From Caulochytrium protostelioides (Eukaryota > Chytridiomycota > Caulochytriomycetes > Caulochytriales > Caulochytriaceae): 64,000 nucleotides of DNA. The translations under genes were made by a program, and so were the position numbers. Below the pieces are notes generated by a model that was not told the DNA's origin, searched no databases, and worked only from the letters and a program-made list of their open reading frames with translations. The stretch lies in the NCBI GenBank assembly GCA_003615045.1, contig ML014170.1, forward strand, positions 37,040-101,039. The letters are read 5' to 3'. Positions 47,801-57,512 of this stretch are shown piece after piece. Each line of letters starts with the position of its first letter. Positions within the stretch are counted from its first letter, which is position 1.

Positions 47801-49508
47801 GAGCTCGCCCTCGCCGCTCGTGGGGCTTCTGCCATCGCCGCCGACCCGCGCGGCGACGCCAGCCGGCGCCGAGACGTGGGCCACGGGCGCGTCGCCGACC
47901 TCGGCCGCCGCGCCGCCGCTCCCGCGGACGGCGGCCGCCGCGGACCGCTCGACGCCGCGCTCGACGCTGCTGTCGCCGCTGAGCGTAGGCGGCGCGCTGC
48001 GCACGCGCCTGGGGCTCGGCAGCCCCACGAGCGACCTGAACGCGCTGCCGGTGCCGCCGCCGGGCGAGTCGGCCATGTCGTGGGCCGCGCAGCGCGACCT
48101 GTCGCGCGCGGCCTTCCGCCGGTGGGTGTGGCGGCAGCAAGCGACGCCGGCGGCGTTCGACCGCGTGCTCGCGTCGCCGCACAACGCGCCACGCCTCGGC
48201 GCGTGGATCGACCCGGACGCGCTCGTCGCGTCGCTCGCGCGCACCGTGCTGTGCGCCGGAGCGCTGGCCGCCCACCACGCGGCGTGGCTGGCGCGCATCG
48301 AGACGCAGCTGCTGCAGCTGGCGAAGGTGGCGGCGGGCACGCCGATCGAGGACCCGTTTGCGGCGGTGACGCCGGCGACGACGCCGGCCATGGCGGTGGC
48401 CGACCCGCTGCAGTCCGTCGAGGCGGCGGCGACCGTGGCGGCCTGGTGCGACGCGTTCCGCATCCACGTGATCGCGCACCCGCGCTGGTGCCGGCTGGTG
48501 TACGGCACGAGCCAGCCGCCGGCGACGGCGACGGCGACGGACGCCGTGCCGGTGCCGGTGCCGCGGTCGCGCACAGGGTCGGTGGTCACGGGGCTGATGC
48601 CGTCGGACGCGCCGGACACGGTCGTCGTGGCCGCCGTGGCGGCGTCGTCGGCGTCGTCGTCCGCAGTCGCCGCCGCCGCGGCAGCCAGCCCGCCTGTCGC
48701 GTTCCAACGTGGCCGCTCGCTGTCGTTCCTCGAGTCGGCGTCGTCGCTGTGGCACGCGATGGGTGACAAGCTGCGCGACCTGACGGACCCGCGCGGCGCG
48801 CTCGTGCGGCGGTTCCACGCGAGCGTGTCGCAGCTCGTGCGCGTGCTCGAGGCGCGCCTCGCGGTGCCGCTGCCGCCGTCGCCGACCGAGCGCGACCCGC
48901 CGTTCCGCCCGCCGCCGACGGCACACGCGCACGCGCCGGACGCGCTGCCCTTCGCGCGCTGGCTCAGTGACCTCGACCGCGAGCGCGAGCGCGAGCGCGC
49001 CGCCATGGAGACCCTTCTGGGGCTTGCGCAACCACCAGCGTCGCCCGCCGCGGGCGGGAGTCCGGCGCGCGCTCGCGGGCCGTCCGAGCCCGGGGGGTCC
49101 GGCGGCGTGCCCGGCGCGAGCGCGTTCCAGCCGTCGGCGCTGTCATCGCCGTCGCCGCCGCCGCCGCCGTCGGTGACACTGACGCGCCGCGCGAGCACGA
49201 CGTGGTCGGCGATGCTGGACGCGTGGCGCGGCGTGCCGCAGGCGGCGGCGGCGGCCACGCCCGAGAGCGGCGCCGCCGCCGCCGCCATCGCCACCAGCAA
49301 GCCCGCGCCGACGGTGGCGACAGCATCCGGCAAACCGCCGCCGCTCGTGACGGCCGCTTCGCAGCCGTCTCTGACGACGCTCGGCGTCCCGCTGGCCGGC
49401 GGGCTCGCGGCCGTCGCTGAGGGCATGTCGCCGACCCCCGACGGCGCCGCCGCCGCGACTACCACCGCCGCCGCCGCCTCGTGGAAGGGATGGCTGCGCC
49501 GCGCGTAA
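44892..49508 (+). CDS. Large F-box protein with acidic N-terminus
   Basis: This is probably an SCF ubiquitin-ligase substrate receptor or F-box scaffold. The ATG at 44892 gives 1538 residues; the open frame begins at a GTG at 44808. Residues ~30-340 are extremely acidic, with a 12-bp-derived repeat (VEDDVEDDVEGVVEGVVEDV). The F-box follows at about 370-410 (WPSEVWERILLHVAGDPPTF, then WRARRACRRIHEISQDPALL). From about 410 to 900 runs a long helical region with short repeated hairpins (GPRQLTFGVAQHLLDTGCVL; MELLIAHGYRLYGDD; ARATELIQRYRPPPVVIADA), perhaps an irregular solenoid for substrate binding. The last 600 residues are mostly Ala/Pro/Thr/Ser low complexity with short helices. The substrate cannot be inferred. 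The nearest gene rightward is only 7 bp past the stop, on the other strand. Confidence 0.68.
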   Translation: MAPPPPPVTVPDEGPAAIAAESQDDLADHVPFGDAASMTDSDTDIEIESTTVPAAPVEPQSEADAEAEAAADANAAADAALEAGAAASDDAEATSSPHTDGAADDDAEADLEAVPEAEAKAEAEALLDLEAELEVEADLAEDSVAEAETEAELDVGADIEPGLKAPLETEALAADELHDHASEPMSALADASDALPEAVDTDVDAQDKTLPENTSFEKGDVEDDIEDDIEDDVEDDVEDDVEGVVEGVVEDVVEDVVEDDVEDDVADVMDVMDVAADLARHEDRDSEPASESASERDAEFAREHDAERDAVYDYDSHDEMDMEPETQMMTVTAAATATSEYAPTSAMTALSAPSPVSPPLPPLPLPPVVPAEWPSEVWERILLHVAGDPPTFWRARRACRRIHEISQDPALLAAVYTCRTCRHRVLHDILMNGPRQLTFGVAQHLLDTGCVLPKFTLEKAFSLHSTAPDRVPEGTMELLIAHGYRLYGDDLHLPAPPGSQLELGVDALLSAAEEADPVLDDATQLERCFAAAGIGAMPPLPPSAVCSAVPTTPTTDDARPADAGEPRVDLGQLHTLIYTHGFVPALQAPTNASEWHALWQQLAQLAGVADQDALFLANHAGAATAQGARDAVLAAALADPRSTAASIARLTAHGFPMTEGAIARLFAETRFWPYATVQPMALDLLDTCAEPAMIGQAVIAALATLIRRGGTIELARATELIQRYRPPPVVIADAIVAAPLAAASTEYDLLADMDDGLRLRAVRALDDIPLHDLYDVAPWPTELTSNAVEAAAHLLFGPGRTTAQAGIAAAGTHLQPPLPLGMSPETYLVQRTRALHRVYRTRQARLYGGISEALWQFSVTHLGPTHRATQACWHDLVLAGLAPELAATVAPAAHAATSALTDGGLSPAARGGGAPSAAVAATPVSPALTATDGSPGKMAAMADLATGAADPPAMGAATTATATTLLSTPASSPSPLVGLLPSPPTRAATPAGAETWATGASPTSAAAPPLPRTAAAADRSTPRSTLLSPLSVGGALRTRLGLGSPTSDLNALPVPPPGESAMSWAAQRDLSRAAFRRWVWRQQATPAAFDRVLASPHNAPRLGAWIDPDALVASLARTVLCAGALAAHHAAWLARIETQLLQLAKVAAGTPIEDPFAAVTPATTPAMAVADPLQSVEAAATVAAWCDAFRIHVIAHPRWCRLVYGTSQPPATATATDAVPVPVPRSRTGSVVTGLMPSDAPDTVVVAAVAASSASSSAVAAAAAASPPVAFQRGRSLSFLESASSLWHAMGDKLRDLTDPRGALVRRFHASVSQLVRVLEARLAVPLPPSPTERDPPFRPPPTAHAHAPDALPFARWLSDLDRERERERAAMETLLGLAQPPASPAAGGSPARARGPSEPGGSGGVPGASAFQPSALSSPSPPPPPSVTLTRRASTTWSAMLDAWRGVPQAAAAATPESGAAAAAIATSKPAPTVATASGKPPPLVTAASQPSLTTLGVPLAGGLAAVAEGMSPTPDGAAAATTTAAAASWKGWLRRA
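45548..45695. repeat. 12-bp minisatellite (GATGTCGAAGAC type) in the F-box gene
   Basis: About twelve degenerate tandem units of a 12-bp word encode repeated acidic tetrapeptides (V/I-E-D-D, later V-E-G-V and V-E-D-V). Substitutions are in-frame and keep the acidic or hydrophobic pattern. Confidence 0.85.
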
Positions 49509-49515
49509 GGCCGCG

Positions 49516-49974
49516 TCAGGACGCCGCCGCCGTCACGGTCGCGGTTGGCGTCACCTCGGCGAATCGCTGTCTGCCGCTCGTCGCTGCTCCCACTCCTCTG
49601 TAGGTCTCGAAGTTGTTTGGATACTCGCGGCCGAGCCTGAGCGGCTTGGCGTGGATCGGGGGGATCGGCATCCCCGGCGGGAGCCGCTCCGCCACGGCGG
49701 GCTTCGGCATGTGGCGGGCCAGCGCGCGAGGCTGGCCGAGAGGGCCAAGTCGTGCGGCGCCGGCGGCGGTGGCGGCGTGGCCGTGGCGAAAGGGGGGCCG
49801 TCCGCGTCGCGCTGACGCTGTCGCGGCACGAGCGCGCTGGTCGCGCCGTGGGACGGGACCGCGGCCGTGGCGGCGGTCGGTGGCGGCGACGAGCGCCGCA
49901 GCACGCGCGTTCGCCGTGGGGACGCTAGCACGCGCCGCGACGATGGCGACAGCGTCGACGACGGTCACGCTCAT
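49516..49974 (-). CDS. Small unrecognised ORF, possible mitochondrial-type protein
   Basis: This 152-codon frame starts at a true ATG and stops 7 bp from the convergent F-box stop. I do not recognise it. Residues 1-90 are Ala/Arg-rich without acidic clusters, which could be a targeting peptide or just GC noise. Residues ~90-125 look more constrained (MPKPAVAERLPPGMPIPPIH, then LRLGREYPNNFETYRG), using Asn, Tyr, Phe and Ile codons that are rare in the surrounding noise. It may be a true small gene, or the last exon of one whose first exon I cannot see. Confidence 0.35.
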   Translation of the reverse strand: MSVTVVDAVAIVAARASVPTANARAAALVAATDRRHGRGPVPRRDQRARAATASARRGRPPFRHGHAATAAGAARLGPLGQPRALARHMPKPAVAERLPPGMPIPPIHAKPLRLGREYPNNFETYRGVGAATSGRQRFAEVTPTATVTAAAS

Positions 49975-50582
49975 GGCGGCGGCCGCGGCCTGATAAGGCC
50001 GCCATGATGGGCGCCGCCGGACGCCGCCGCCGCATCGTCCGCTCCTCCCCCATCACGAGCGGCGCCGGTGGCCTCCGGCAGCGCCGCGAACCCGTGAGGC
50101 GAAGGCGACTGCAAGGGGGTCGCTGCCACCTGATGGGAAGGACCGCCGTTGAAGCAGCCGATGTGATTTCACGTGGTCGTGTCGCCGCCGCCGCCGCTGC
50201 TGCTGCCGCTCTTGCTCGCCGCCGCCGCCGCCGTTCTTCTCGCTCGCCACCCATCAACGCGCCGCGAGCGCCGTCTCTCCCGCGCCTCGCTGCTCCCGCA
50301 TCCCATCGCCATCGCCGTCTCGCCAGCGTCGCGATCGCGATTGACGCCCGCCACAGCCAGGACGGCGCGTGGCCGCGCTTCCGCTGCACGACGCGGCACG
50401 GCGCGGGGGCTGACCGGCCGCGTGTCCTTGGCCACCGCCTCGCCGTCCGTCGACGCCGCCAGCGCCCGAGATCGTGCTGCGTCCACGCCGTCCGCCGGAC
50501 GGATCGCGTGTCGCCGCCGCGGGAGCCTCTGACGCCGCCGCCGCCGCCGCGATCGCCGACGCCGCCGACGGTGCTGACCGCC
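49975..50582. other. Intergenic: upstream of the 1320-residue gene
   Basis: The plus frame stays open here from an ATG at 50004, but the translation is Arg-rich and repetitive, unlike the gene proper, so I treat it as 5' leader and promoter. Nothing else is recognisable. Confidence 0.45.
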
Positions 50583-53500
50583 ATGGCGGCCTACAGCGAC
50601 GACCCACAACCCAAGACGCCGCTCCACCTGCTCGCGTCGCTGGCGCTGCCCATGCCCCCGACGCCCGCCAGCACCGGCACCGGCACCGCGTCGCCCCTCG
50701 CCGCCTCCGCGATCGCGCCATCCTCGGCCGCCGCCGCCGCCGCCACCCTCACGACCAGCACGCATCCGCACGCGACGCCGCGCATGGCGGCGGTCCCGGC
50801 GCCGCCGCCGTCCAAACCCCTGCTCGCGACGCCCGCCGCCCCGGCAGCCGCCACGTCGCCCGCCGCCGCTCCCTCCCTGCGGCCCATGACCGGCCTGGCC
50901 CGCACGACGCCGCGCGCCTCGTCGACCGCCAGCCTCGCCGACACGGGCGTGCTCTCCCCGGAGGCCATGCCGCCGCTCCAGCCGCCGCCGTCGGGAGCCG
51001 CTCTCGCCGCCACGAACGGCTCGGGATCGCCGGCCGTCTATCCCCACAGCGGCGCCGCGCCGGCGGCATCGCATGCGCCGTCCCATCGCCAGCCGCCGCC
51101 GCCCTCACACCACGGCGCCCTGAGCGGCAGCTCGCATGCCGGGCAGCCGCTGTCGCCGCTCGCCAACGGGATGCCGGTGGGCGCCACGAGCGCGGCGGGC
51201 GGCAGCGGCAGCAGCAGCAGCAGCGGCGGCGGCGGCGGCGTGCCTCTCCCGAGCGCCTGGATGAGCAGCCCGCCAGCACACCGGCACGCGGGCGCTTCGC
51301 CAACGACGCACCCGACGCACCCGTCGCCGCTCCCGCCCCATCTGTCAGCGCACCACGTGACGCATCCGTCGCACCATTCCACGCCGCCGCACGGTGGGGG
51401 ATATCCCGTCTCGCAGCCGCAGCCGCCGTCGTCGGCAGCAGCAGCAGCGGCGTATGCCACGCACCATCCGCACCACCCACACCACCCGCCGTCGTCGTCG
51501 TCGCACGGCCATCCGCACCCGCACGCCCATGCGCCCCCGCCCGCGTCCATGCCGATGGCGTCGCCGCCGCCGCCGCCGCCGCCCCCCGCGGCGCCCACGT
51601 GGATGGCGGTCGACGTGCTGCGCATCGGCCACGTGGCCCATGACGGCGACGCCGCGCCGCTCACGCTCGAGGCGTATGCCCCGATGACGCACCTGGACCA
51701 CGCGCCGTTCTGGGACTGGCAGATCCTGTATCTGGCCTTCGGCCACGAGCAGCCCAGCGTCGCGTGGCCGAACCCGATGCACTCGACGGGGTCGTGTATC
51801 CTCGAAGCGACGCACCCGTCGCAGGCGCCGCTGCCGCCGCACCGCACGCCGCGGCTGCTCGTGCCCTCGCGCTGGCTCGCGCGCTGGGCCCAGGACGTCC
51901 GACTCGACCGCCTCCGCGAGCTCGCGCGCATGAGCCTCGGCGCGCTCGCTCGCGGCGCCGCCCGCGCCCACATCCAAGACGACCGCGTCGTCTCCTTCGC
52001 CTACCACGTCGCCGAAACCAAAATGAACTTCTACGGCACCTTCGGCGCCGCGTATCCCGCCCCGCCGCCGCCGCCGCCGCCGCCATCCGCCGTCGCGCCC
52101 GCCGCGGGGCCGCCGCTCCCGTTGACCGGGGCCGTCGGACCGCCCCTTGGCCTCGAGTCGATGGCCGCGGGGCCGCCGCCGGGCGTTGTGCCGCCCCCGC
52201 GGCCGCGCTCGCCCTCGCCCTCGCCCCCCATCGACCCGGCGGCCTCGACTGCCGGCGCCGGCAGTGGCGCGCCGGGCAGCGCGCCTTCGTCCACGGCCAC
52301 CAGCGTCACGAGCGCTAACCCCGCCTACCGTCGTTCCAAACTCAATCCGGCCCCGGGCGCGAAAGCCCCGACCAAGCGCAAGACGGCGGCGCTGGACGGC
52401 GGCCTTGGCGGCGGCGGGAGCGGCGGAAACAGTAGCGGCGGCGGCGGCGGCGGCGGCGGCGCAGGCGCCGGCCATGCCTCGCCAGCGCATCTGTCCGGCA
52501 CCGCTTCCCCGAACGAGCCGTACGGCGCCGAGCTCTCATCCAGCGCCACAGCCGTGAGCGGTACCGGCGCGGCCGGCAGTACGTCGGGCAGCACGAGCGC
52601 GCCCGAGAAGCCGAAACGCAAGCGGCTGTCCATCAACACGACGGCCACCGCTAGCACGCCGCAGGGCGCACGCAAAGCCGAGCGCGGGCCCCGCTCGGCG
52701 CGGCGCGACGCCGCTGGCGCCGCCTCCCCCTTGACCGGTTCCGCGCCGCCTCTCGGTCACGGGCACGCGCGCACGCCGGTCCCGAAAGCGGCAGCCGGCA
52801 AGACGAGCGTCGCGCCGTTGACGCCCGCGATCGCCGCCGCACCGCATCTGGCCCACGCCCATGCGGCCGCCGCGGCCGCCGCAAGTCCGGGCCTGGCGGC
52901 CGCCTCGCGGCGCGCCGCCGGCACCCCCCCGGCGATCGGCGAGTCCGCCGCCGCTGGCCACGCCCTCGCTGCCCCTTACCACCCCCATCACCTCGGCACC
53001 GCGCACCACCCCTCGAGCCACAGCGACCTGGATGCTGCTGCCGCCGCCGCCGCCGGTCTGCCCGGCGCGACGGGCATGGACTCGTCCGTGGCGGCGGGCA
53101 TGCCGCACTCCGCCTACCCGGGCTCGCGGCACCCGTCGCACGACGGCTTCTTTGGCGCTCCCGGTGGCGCCATGAGCGCGACGTCGACGCGACCGCCCGT
53201 CTATACGGTGGGCCTGGGCGGCATCGGCGGCGGCCACGGCGCGGTCGGTGGCGCGTCGTCGGCCGCGGCACGGGGACCGCGGTCGGCGCACCCGCTGGGC
53301 AGCAGCAGCCAGGACGGCACGAGCCTGGGCAGCGACGGCAAGACGGACTTGCTGGACCTGTCGCTGGACGGCGGCAGTCGCCCGACCAAAGCGTCCTTTA
53401 TGGACATGTGCGGCCGCATGTTCGACGAGATGGAAAACGTGCACTTGCTGCAGAGCCGGCTGAAGGAGCAGCTGCGCCAGTCGACGGCGCTGCTGCAGAC

Positions 53501-54545
53501 GCTGACGGCCTCGGGCACGATGATCGAAGGGCTCGTGCGCGCGCAGTTCCGCGAAATGCAGCGTGTGTACGGCGAGCGCTTCGGCGTCGCGCTCACTGAC
53601 CTCCATGCGCGTCTGCAGCGCCTCGAGCAGGACCCCGCGCGCGCCGCCACGGCCGCCGCCGCCGCCACGCCGTCGGCCTCCGCGTCGGCGTCCCCGTCCG
53701 CCAGCAAAGCCCGTGGCACCGCCGCCGCCGCCGCCGCCGTCACGCCACTGACGGTAGGCGGCGCGTCGACCACCGGCGAGCCGCGTGCCGCCCCCGCAAC
53801 CACGGTGCACCACCAGTCACCCGCGGCCCCCGCGCCGCCGATGCCGCTCCTCGCGGCGACCTCGTCAACGGCCCCCGCGACGGCGGATGTCGCGGGTGAG
53901 GCGCCGATCAAACCGGCCGTCGCGATGCTGAGCCCGCCCACGGCGCCCGCCGCCGCCGTCGCCGCCTCGCCGTCCCCAGCAGCGCCCGCGCCCACGCCCG
54001 CGGCCGCGGGGTCCACAGACAATGGGCGCGCGGCGCTGGCCTCCGCGGCGCCGGCGGCCAGCGAGCACGAGATCGAGATGGACGGGATGACCGACGCGAC
54101 GTCGACGCACGACGCCGGGGAGGCCGCGGACACCAAGCCCCCCTGGAGCGCCGTGGCGCCCGAGGCGCCGGCCGCGGGGGCGCCGTCGCCCGGCGCGGCG
54201 CTGGACCCGGCGTCCACGGCGTCCACGGCCGTCGCGCCGCCCGCGCCCGCGCCCGCGCCCGCGCCGCCGCTGGCCTCATCGCGGTTGCCGTCGGCGGAAC
54301 CGATGCTGGTGAAACACGAGGCCGGGCCGCGGCCTCGCGCCACGGACGCCATGCTGTCGCCGCCCACGGCGCCGACGACGGTCACGGGCACCGGCACCGG
54401 CACCAGCACCGGCACGGCCCATGGCGAGAGCATGTCGGCCGCGACAACGACGACCTCGACGGCGGCGCCGTCGCCCGCGCGCGACGCGCGACCGGCCGGG
54501 TCTGTGGCACCCGTCGCTACGGACCGCGCGATCCCATCGGCGTAA
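50583..54545 (+). CDS. Large unrecognised protein: two structured islands in disordered sequence
   Basis: I do not recognise this gene. The ATG at 50583 gives 1320 residues, mostly Ala/Pro/Ser/Thr with His-rich (HPHHPHHPPS) and Gly-rich runs. Two segments look folded. Island 1, about 341-495, opens with MAVDVLRIGHVAHDGDAAPL and includes DHAPFWDWQILYLAFGHEQP, PRLLVPSRWLARWAQDVRLD and VVSFAYHVAETKMNFYGTFG. Island 2, about 935-1018, is a predicted coiled coil: FMDMCGRMFDEMENVHLLQS, RLKEQLRQSTALLQTLTASG, TMIEGLVRAQFREMQRVYGE. Basic KPKRKRLS and similar clusters (about 675) could be nuclear signals. The overall make-up resembles a transcription or chromatin regulator, but no DNA-binding domain is visible. 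The longer frame to 50004 is not included. Confidence 0.7.
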   Translation: MAAYSDDPQPKTPLHLLASLALPMPPTPASTGTGTASPLAASAIAPSSAAAAAATLTTSTHPHATPRMAAVPAPPPSKPLLATPAAPAAATSPAAAPSLRPMTGLARTTPRASSTASLADTGVLSPEAMPPLQPPPSGAALAATNGSGSPAVYPHSGAAPAASHAPSHRQPPPPSHHGALSGSSHAGQPLSPLANGMPVGATSAAGGSGSSSSSGGGGGVPLPSAWMSSPPAHRHAGASPTTHPTHPSPLPPHLSAHHVTHPSHHSTPPHGGGYPVSQPQPPSSAAAAAAYATHHPHHPHHPPSSSSHGHPHPHAHAPPPASMPMASPPPPPPPPAAPTWMAVDVLRIGHVAHDGDAAPLTLEAYAPMTHLDHAPFWDWQILYLAFGHEQPSVAWPNPMHSTGSCILEATHPSQAPLPPHRTPRLLVPSRWLARWAQDVRLDRLRELARMSLGALARGAARAHIQDDRVVSFAYHVAETKMNFYGTFGAAYPAPPPPPPPPSAVAPAAGPPLPLTGAVGPPLGLESMAAGPPPGVVPPPRPRSPSPSPPIDPAASTAGAGSGAPGSAPSSTATSVTSANPAYRRSKLNPAPGAKAPTKRKTAALDGGLGGGGSGGNSSGGGGGGGGAGAGHASPAHLSGTASPNEPYGAELSSSATAVSGTGAAGSTSGSTSAPEKPKRKRLSINTTATASTPQGARKAERGPRSARRDAAGAASPLTGSAPPLGHGHARTPVPKAAAGKTSVAPLTPAIAAAPHLAHAHAAAAAAASPGLAAASRRAAGTPPAIGESAAAGHALAAPYHPHHLGTAHHPSSHSDLDAAAAAAAGLPGATGMDSSVAAGMPHSAYPGSRHPSHDGFFGAPGGAMSATSTRPPVYTVGLGGIGGGHGAVGGASSAAARGPRSAHPLGSSSQDGTSLGSDGKTDLLDLSLDGGSRPTKASFMDMCGRMFDEMENVHLLQSRLKEQLRQSTALLQTLTASGTMIEGLVRAQFREMQRVYGERFGVALTDLHARLQRLEQDPARAATAAAAATPSASASASPSASKARGTAAAAAAVTPLTVGGASTTGEPRAAPATTVHHQSPAAPAPPMPLLAATSSTAPATADVAGEAPIKPAVAMLSPPTAPAAAVAASPSPAAPAPTPAAAGSTDNGRAALASAAPAASEHEIEMDGMTDATSTHDAGEAADTKPPWSAVAPEAPAAGAPSPGAALDPASTASTAVAPPAPAPAPAPPLASSRLPSAEPMLVKHEAGPRPRATDAMLSPPTAPTTVTGTGTGTSTGTAHGESMSAATTTTSTAAPSPARDARPAGSVAPVATDRAIPSA

Positions 54546-55390
54546 ACGACGACCGTCGCCGCGCCGTTTTCTTTTCAATGTTTTTTTGTGTGTTTTTCTT
54601 TCTCTTCTTCATCCGGTGCGATCCCTTGGACGGGCCTGGTGCCTTGGTAGAAAGGCTCGCGGCCGGCGGGACGCGCGACGGGCCTGTGTGATGGCTGGAT
54701 GTGGCGCTGATGGGATCATTGTGGCGATAAAGTGATTGTGATGACGCGGCAATGGGGGAGCGCCGTCGCCGTCGCACCAAGTGCGTCGGGTGGGCCTTAT
54801 CGTGGCCGAGACCCGAGGCGGTCGTGGCAGCGACGACGGGGACGCTGCGGAATTCGGGTTCCGAACTGGGCATGGGCGCCGGTGGCCGGCGGCCGGCCCG
54901 TCCAGGCTCCGAGGGCTTCGAAGTGGACGGGGCGCCCCGTCAGGAGGACGAGATCCCAGCTTGCCGAGGATGCCGTCGCTCTTCGCCGCGTCGCATCCGT
55001 CACCCTCGCGGCCACGCCATGCGCCAGACGCATGTGTTGTTCATCGGCTATCATCGGCAGCACGCGGATGGTGCTGATGAGGAGGACGATACGCATGGCC
55101 CGCGAGGGCAGTCCAGATCGGGTACTGCCATTCAGACGGCCCCAGCGCGGCCCCGCTTCCCCCCGCCACCTGCAGATCACCACGTGGTGCGTCGAATCCT
55201 TGTTGCATACCACCCGATCTGGCGGTGGTCGGACCTCCCCCATCCTTCGATCATCTTCTGTCTCGCCACGTCTCTCCTCTTGGATCGAGATCAGTGGCGC
55301 GACGCAATTCGTCCTTGACTACTTGATCTTGCCTCTGCTGTGGCCGCCGCCTATACTGAGCGCGCCGCCGTCCATACGCAGCGTGCCGCG
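54546..55390. other. Intergenic: between the 1320-residue gene and the formin
   Basis: It begins with a T-rich stretch (54565-54610) right after the upstream stop, a likely 3' end region. The rest, the formin promoter, has no recognisable gene on either strand. A less GC-rich zone lies just before the formin start. Confidence 0.5.
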
Positions 55391-57471
55391 ATGTTTACGC
55401 TGGGCAAGAAGAAGGGCGCCGCGGCGCGGAGCGCCGTGTCGAGTCCCACGATGAAGGACGGCGCCGACGGCGGCGCGGGCGGCGCGGCGCCGACGGCGCC
55501 GACCATGGAGGACGAGGTGGGCCAGCGATTCGGGATGGCGCCCGTCGCGCCGATGCCCTCGGACGAGCAGATCGAGGCGCAGTTCGATGCGTTCCTCGAG
55601 GCGATGGCGCTGCCAGAGCCGAAGGCCAAGGTCATGCGCGACCTCCCGCGGGAGCGCAAGTGGCAGCTGATTGCACAGCACAGCCAGAAGCAGAGCAAGC
55701 AGCCGGCGGGCGCCGTCGGCGCTGGCGGCGCCCTCAACGACCACGTGCCCGCATACTACATCCAGACGCTCGGCGGTGGCGCCCAGGCCGCCGAGGCCAT
55801 GGCGCCCGCCGAGCTCGCGCGCATCATGCACACGCTCGAAGTCGCCCTGCGCACCGAACCCATTCAGTGGGTCAAGGATTTCCTCGGCGACGACGGTCTC
55901 ACCGTGCTGCTCGGCGTGCTCGCCCGCCTCAATGCCAAGGTCATGTCGCCCTCCCTGATGGCCGCGGCTGCGGCCGCCGTGGCGTCGTCGGTGTCGTCGT
56001 CATCGGCCACGGCGGCGTCGGCGGCGTCGTCATCGGCGGCCGCGGTGGCAGCAGCGTCACCCTCCTCGGCCGCCGTCTCGAGCCTCTGCGAGCTGCGTGA
56101 CGCGCAGCTGTATGCCGTGCGCTGCCTCAAAGCGGTCATGAACAACACGGTGGGGCTGCAAACGGTGCTCGAGGCCGAGGGCAGCCTGGACACGCTGGCC
56201 GTAGCGCTCGTCGGCGGCACGCTCAAGACCAAGATCCAGGTCCTGGAACTGCTGGCGGCCGTGTGCTTTGTGCCCCCCAACGGGCACGCGCTCATCCTGC
56301 ACGCGATGCAGCATGTCAAGGAGACGGCACGGCTGCCGTTCCGGTTTGCGAGTCTCGTCCGCGAGCTCGACGAGGACGCTGACGGCGCCGACGGCAGCAG
56401 CGATAGCGTGGCGATAGCCGCGTACCCCATTGTCCGGCCCGCGAACCAGCTGCTCGAGTATCAGGTAGCGTGCATGGCGTTCCTCAACGCGGTGCTCAAT
56501 GCGCCCGAGGAGCTCGAGTTCCGCGTGACCCTGCGCGCGGAGCTGTTCGGCCTGCATATCCTGGATGTGCTGCCGCAGCTGCGCCGGTCCGAGAACCCGC
56601 AGCTCGAGACCCAGCTCGGCATCTTCGAGGAGGAGGGCGCCGCCGACCTCGAGGTCATGTACGAGACGTGGCAGGTCCCGAGCGTCGACCTCCAGAATGC
56701 CGATGCGCTCTTCGTCCTGCTCAAGCAGATGACCCAGGATGCCGAGACGCGCCAGTGGATGCTGCGCGTGTTCCAGCACTTGCTCGTGGTCCCGCACGAT
56801 CCGTACCGCCGCGCCAAGTTCTGGCAGCTCATCCATCTTACCGTCGCGCAGATCGTCCACCAACGCCGCCGCCTCGACCCGGACGTCGTCGCCCTCAACG
56901 TCGACGTCGACGCCGCCATCGCCGCTCTCAGCAAGCGCGACGCCTTCGAGCACGACATGCTCGACTGGGATGCTTACGAGTCTCGCATCGCCGAGTGGAA
57001 GCAGCGCCTCGCCCACCACGAGCAGCTGAAAGCCAAACTCGCCGCCGCCGAGAGCGCCCTCGCGCAACTCAAGGGCGGCGCTCCGCTCGCGATCACCGCT
57101 CCCGCCGCCGCCGCCGCCGCCGCCGATCCCGCCACCGTCGTCAAGGCCATCCTCGACGGCACCCTCACGCTGACCCCGGGGCAGAAAAGCACCCTCGCCG
57201 CCGCCATCGGTGCGCCCGCCGTCCCCGCCGTCCCCGCCGCGCCAGGCAGCTTGCCCTCCTATGTGCCGCCGCCGCCCCCGCCCCCTATGGGCTCCGAGCC
57301 GGCGGCCGCGGCGCCGCCGCCCCCACCCCCGCCACCGCCACCGCCGCCTGGGACGAGCGGCAGTCCGCCGCCACCGCCACCGCCGCCACCGCCACCGCCT
57401 CCTCCGCCGCCGGGCGCTAGCGGTGGTCCTCCGCCGCCACCGCCTCCTCCGCCGCCAGGTGCGAGCGGTGG

Positions 57472-57512
<41 letters not shown>

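Noticed and set aside
46122-49031. 969-codon minus frame opposite the F-box gene
   Set aside because: Almost wholly Arg/Ala/Gly/Val; a mirror of the GC-rich coding strand.
50004-50582. N-terminal extension of the 1320-residue protein
   Set aside because: It is Arg-rich noise unlike the rest of the protein; a later in-frame ATG at 50583 begins the change in composition.
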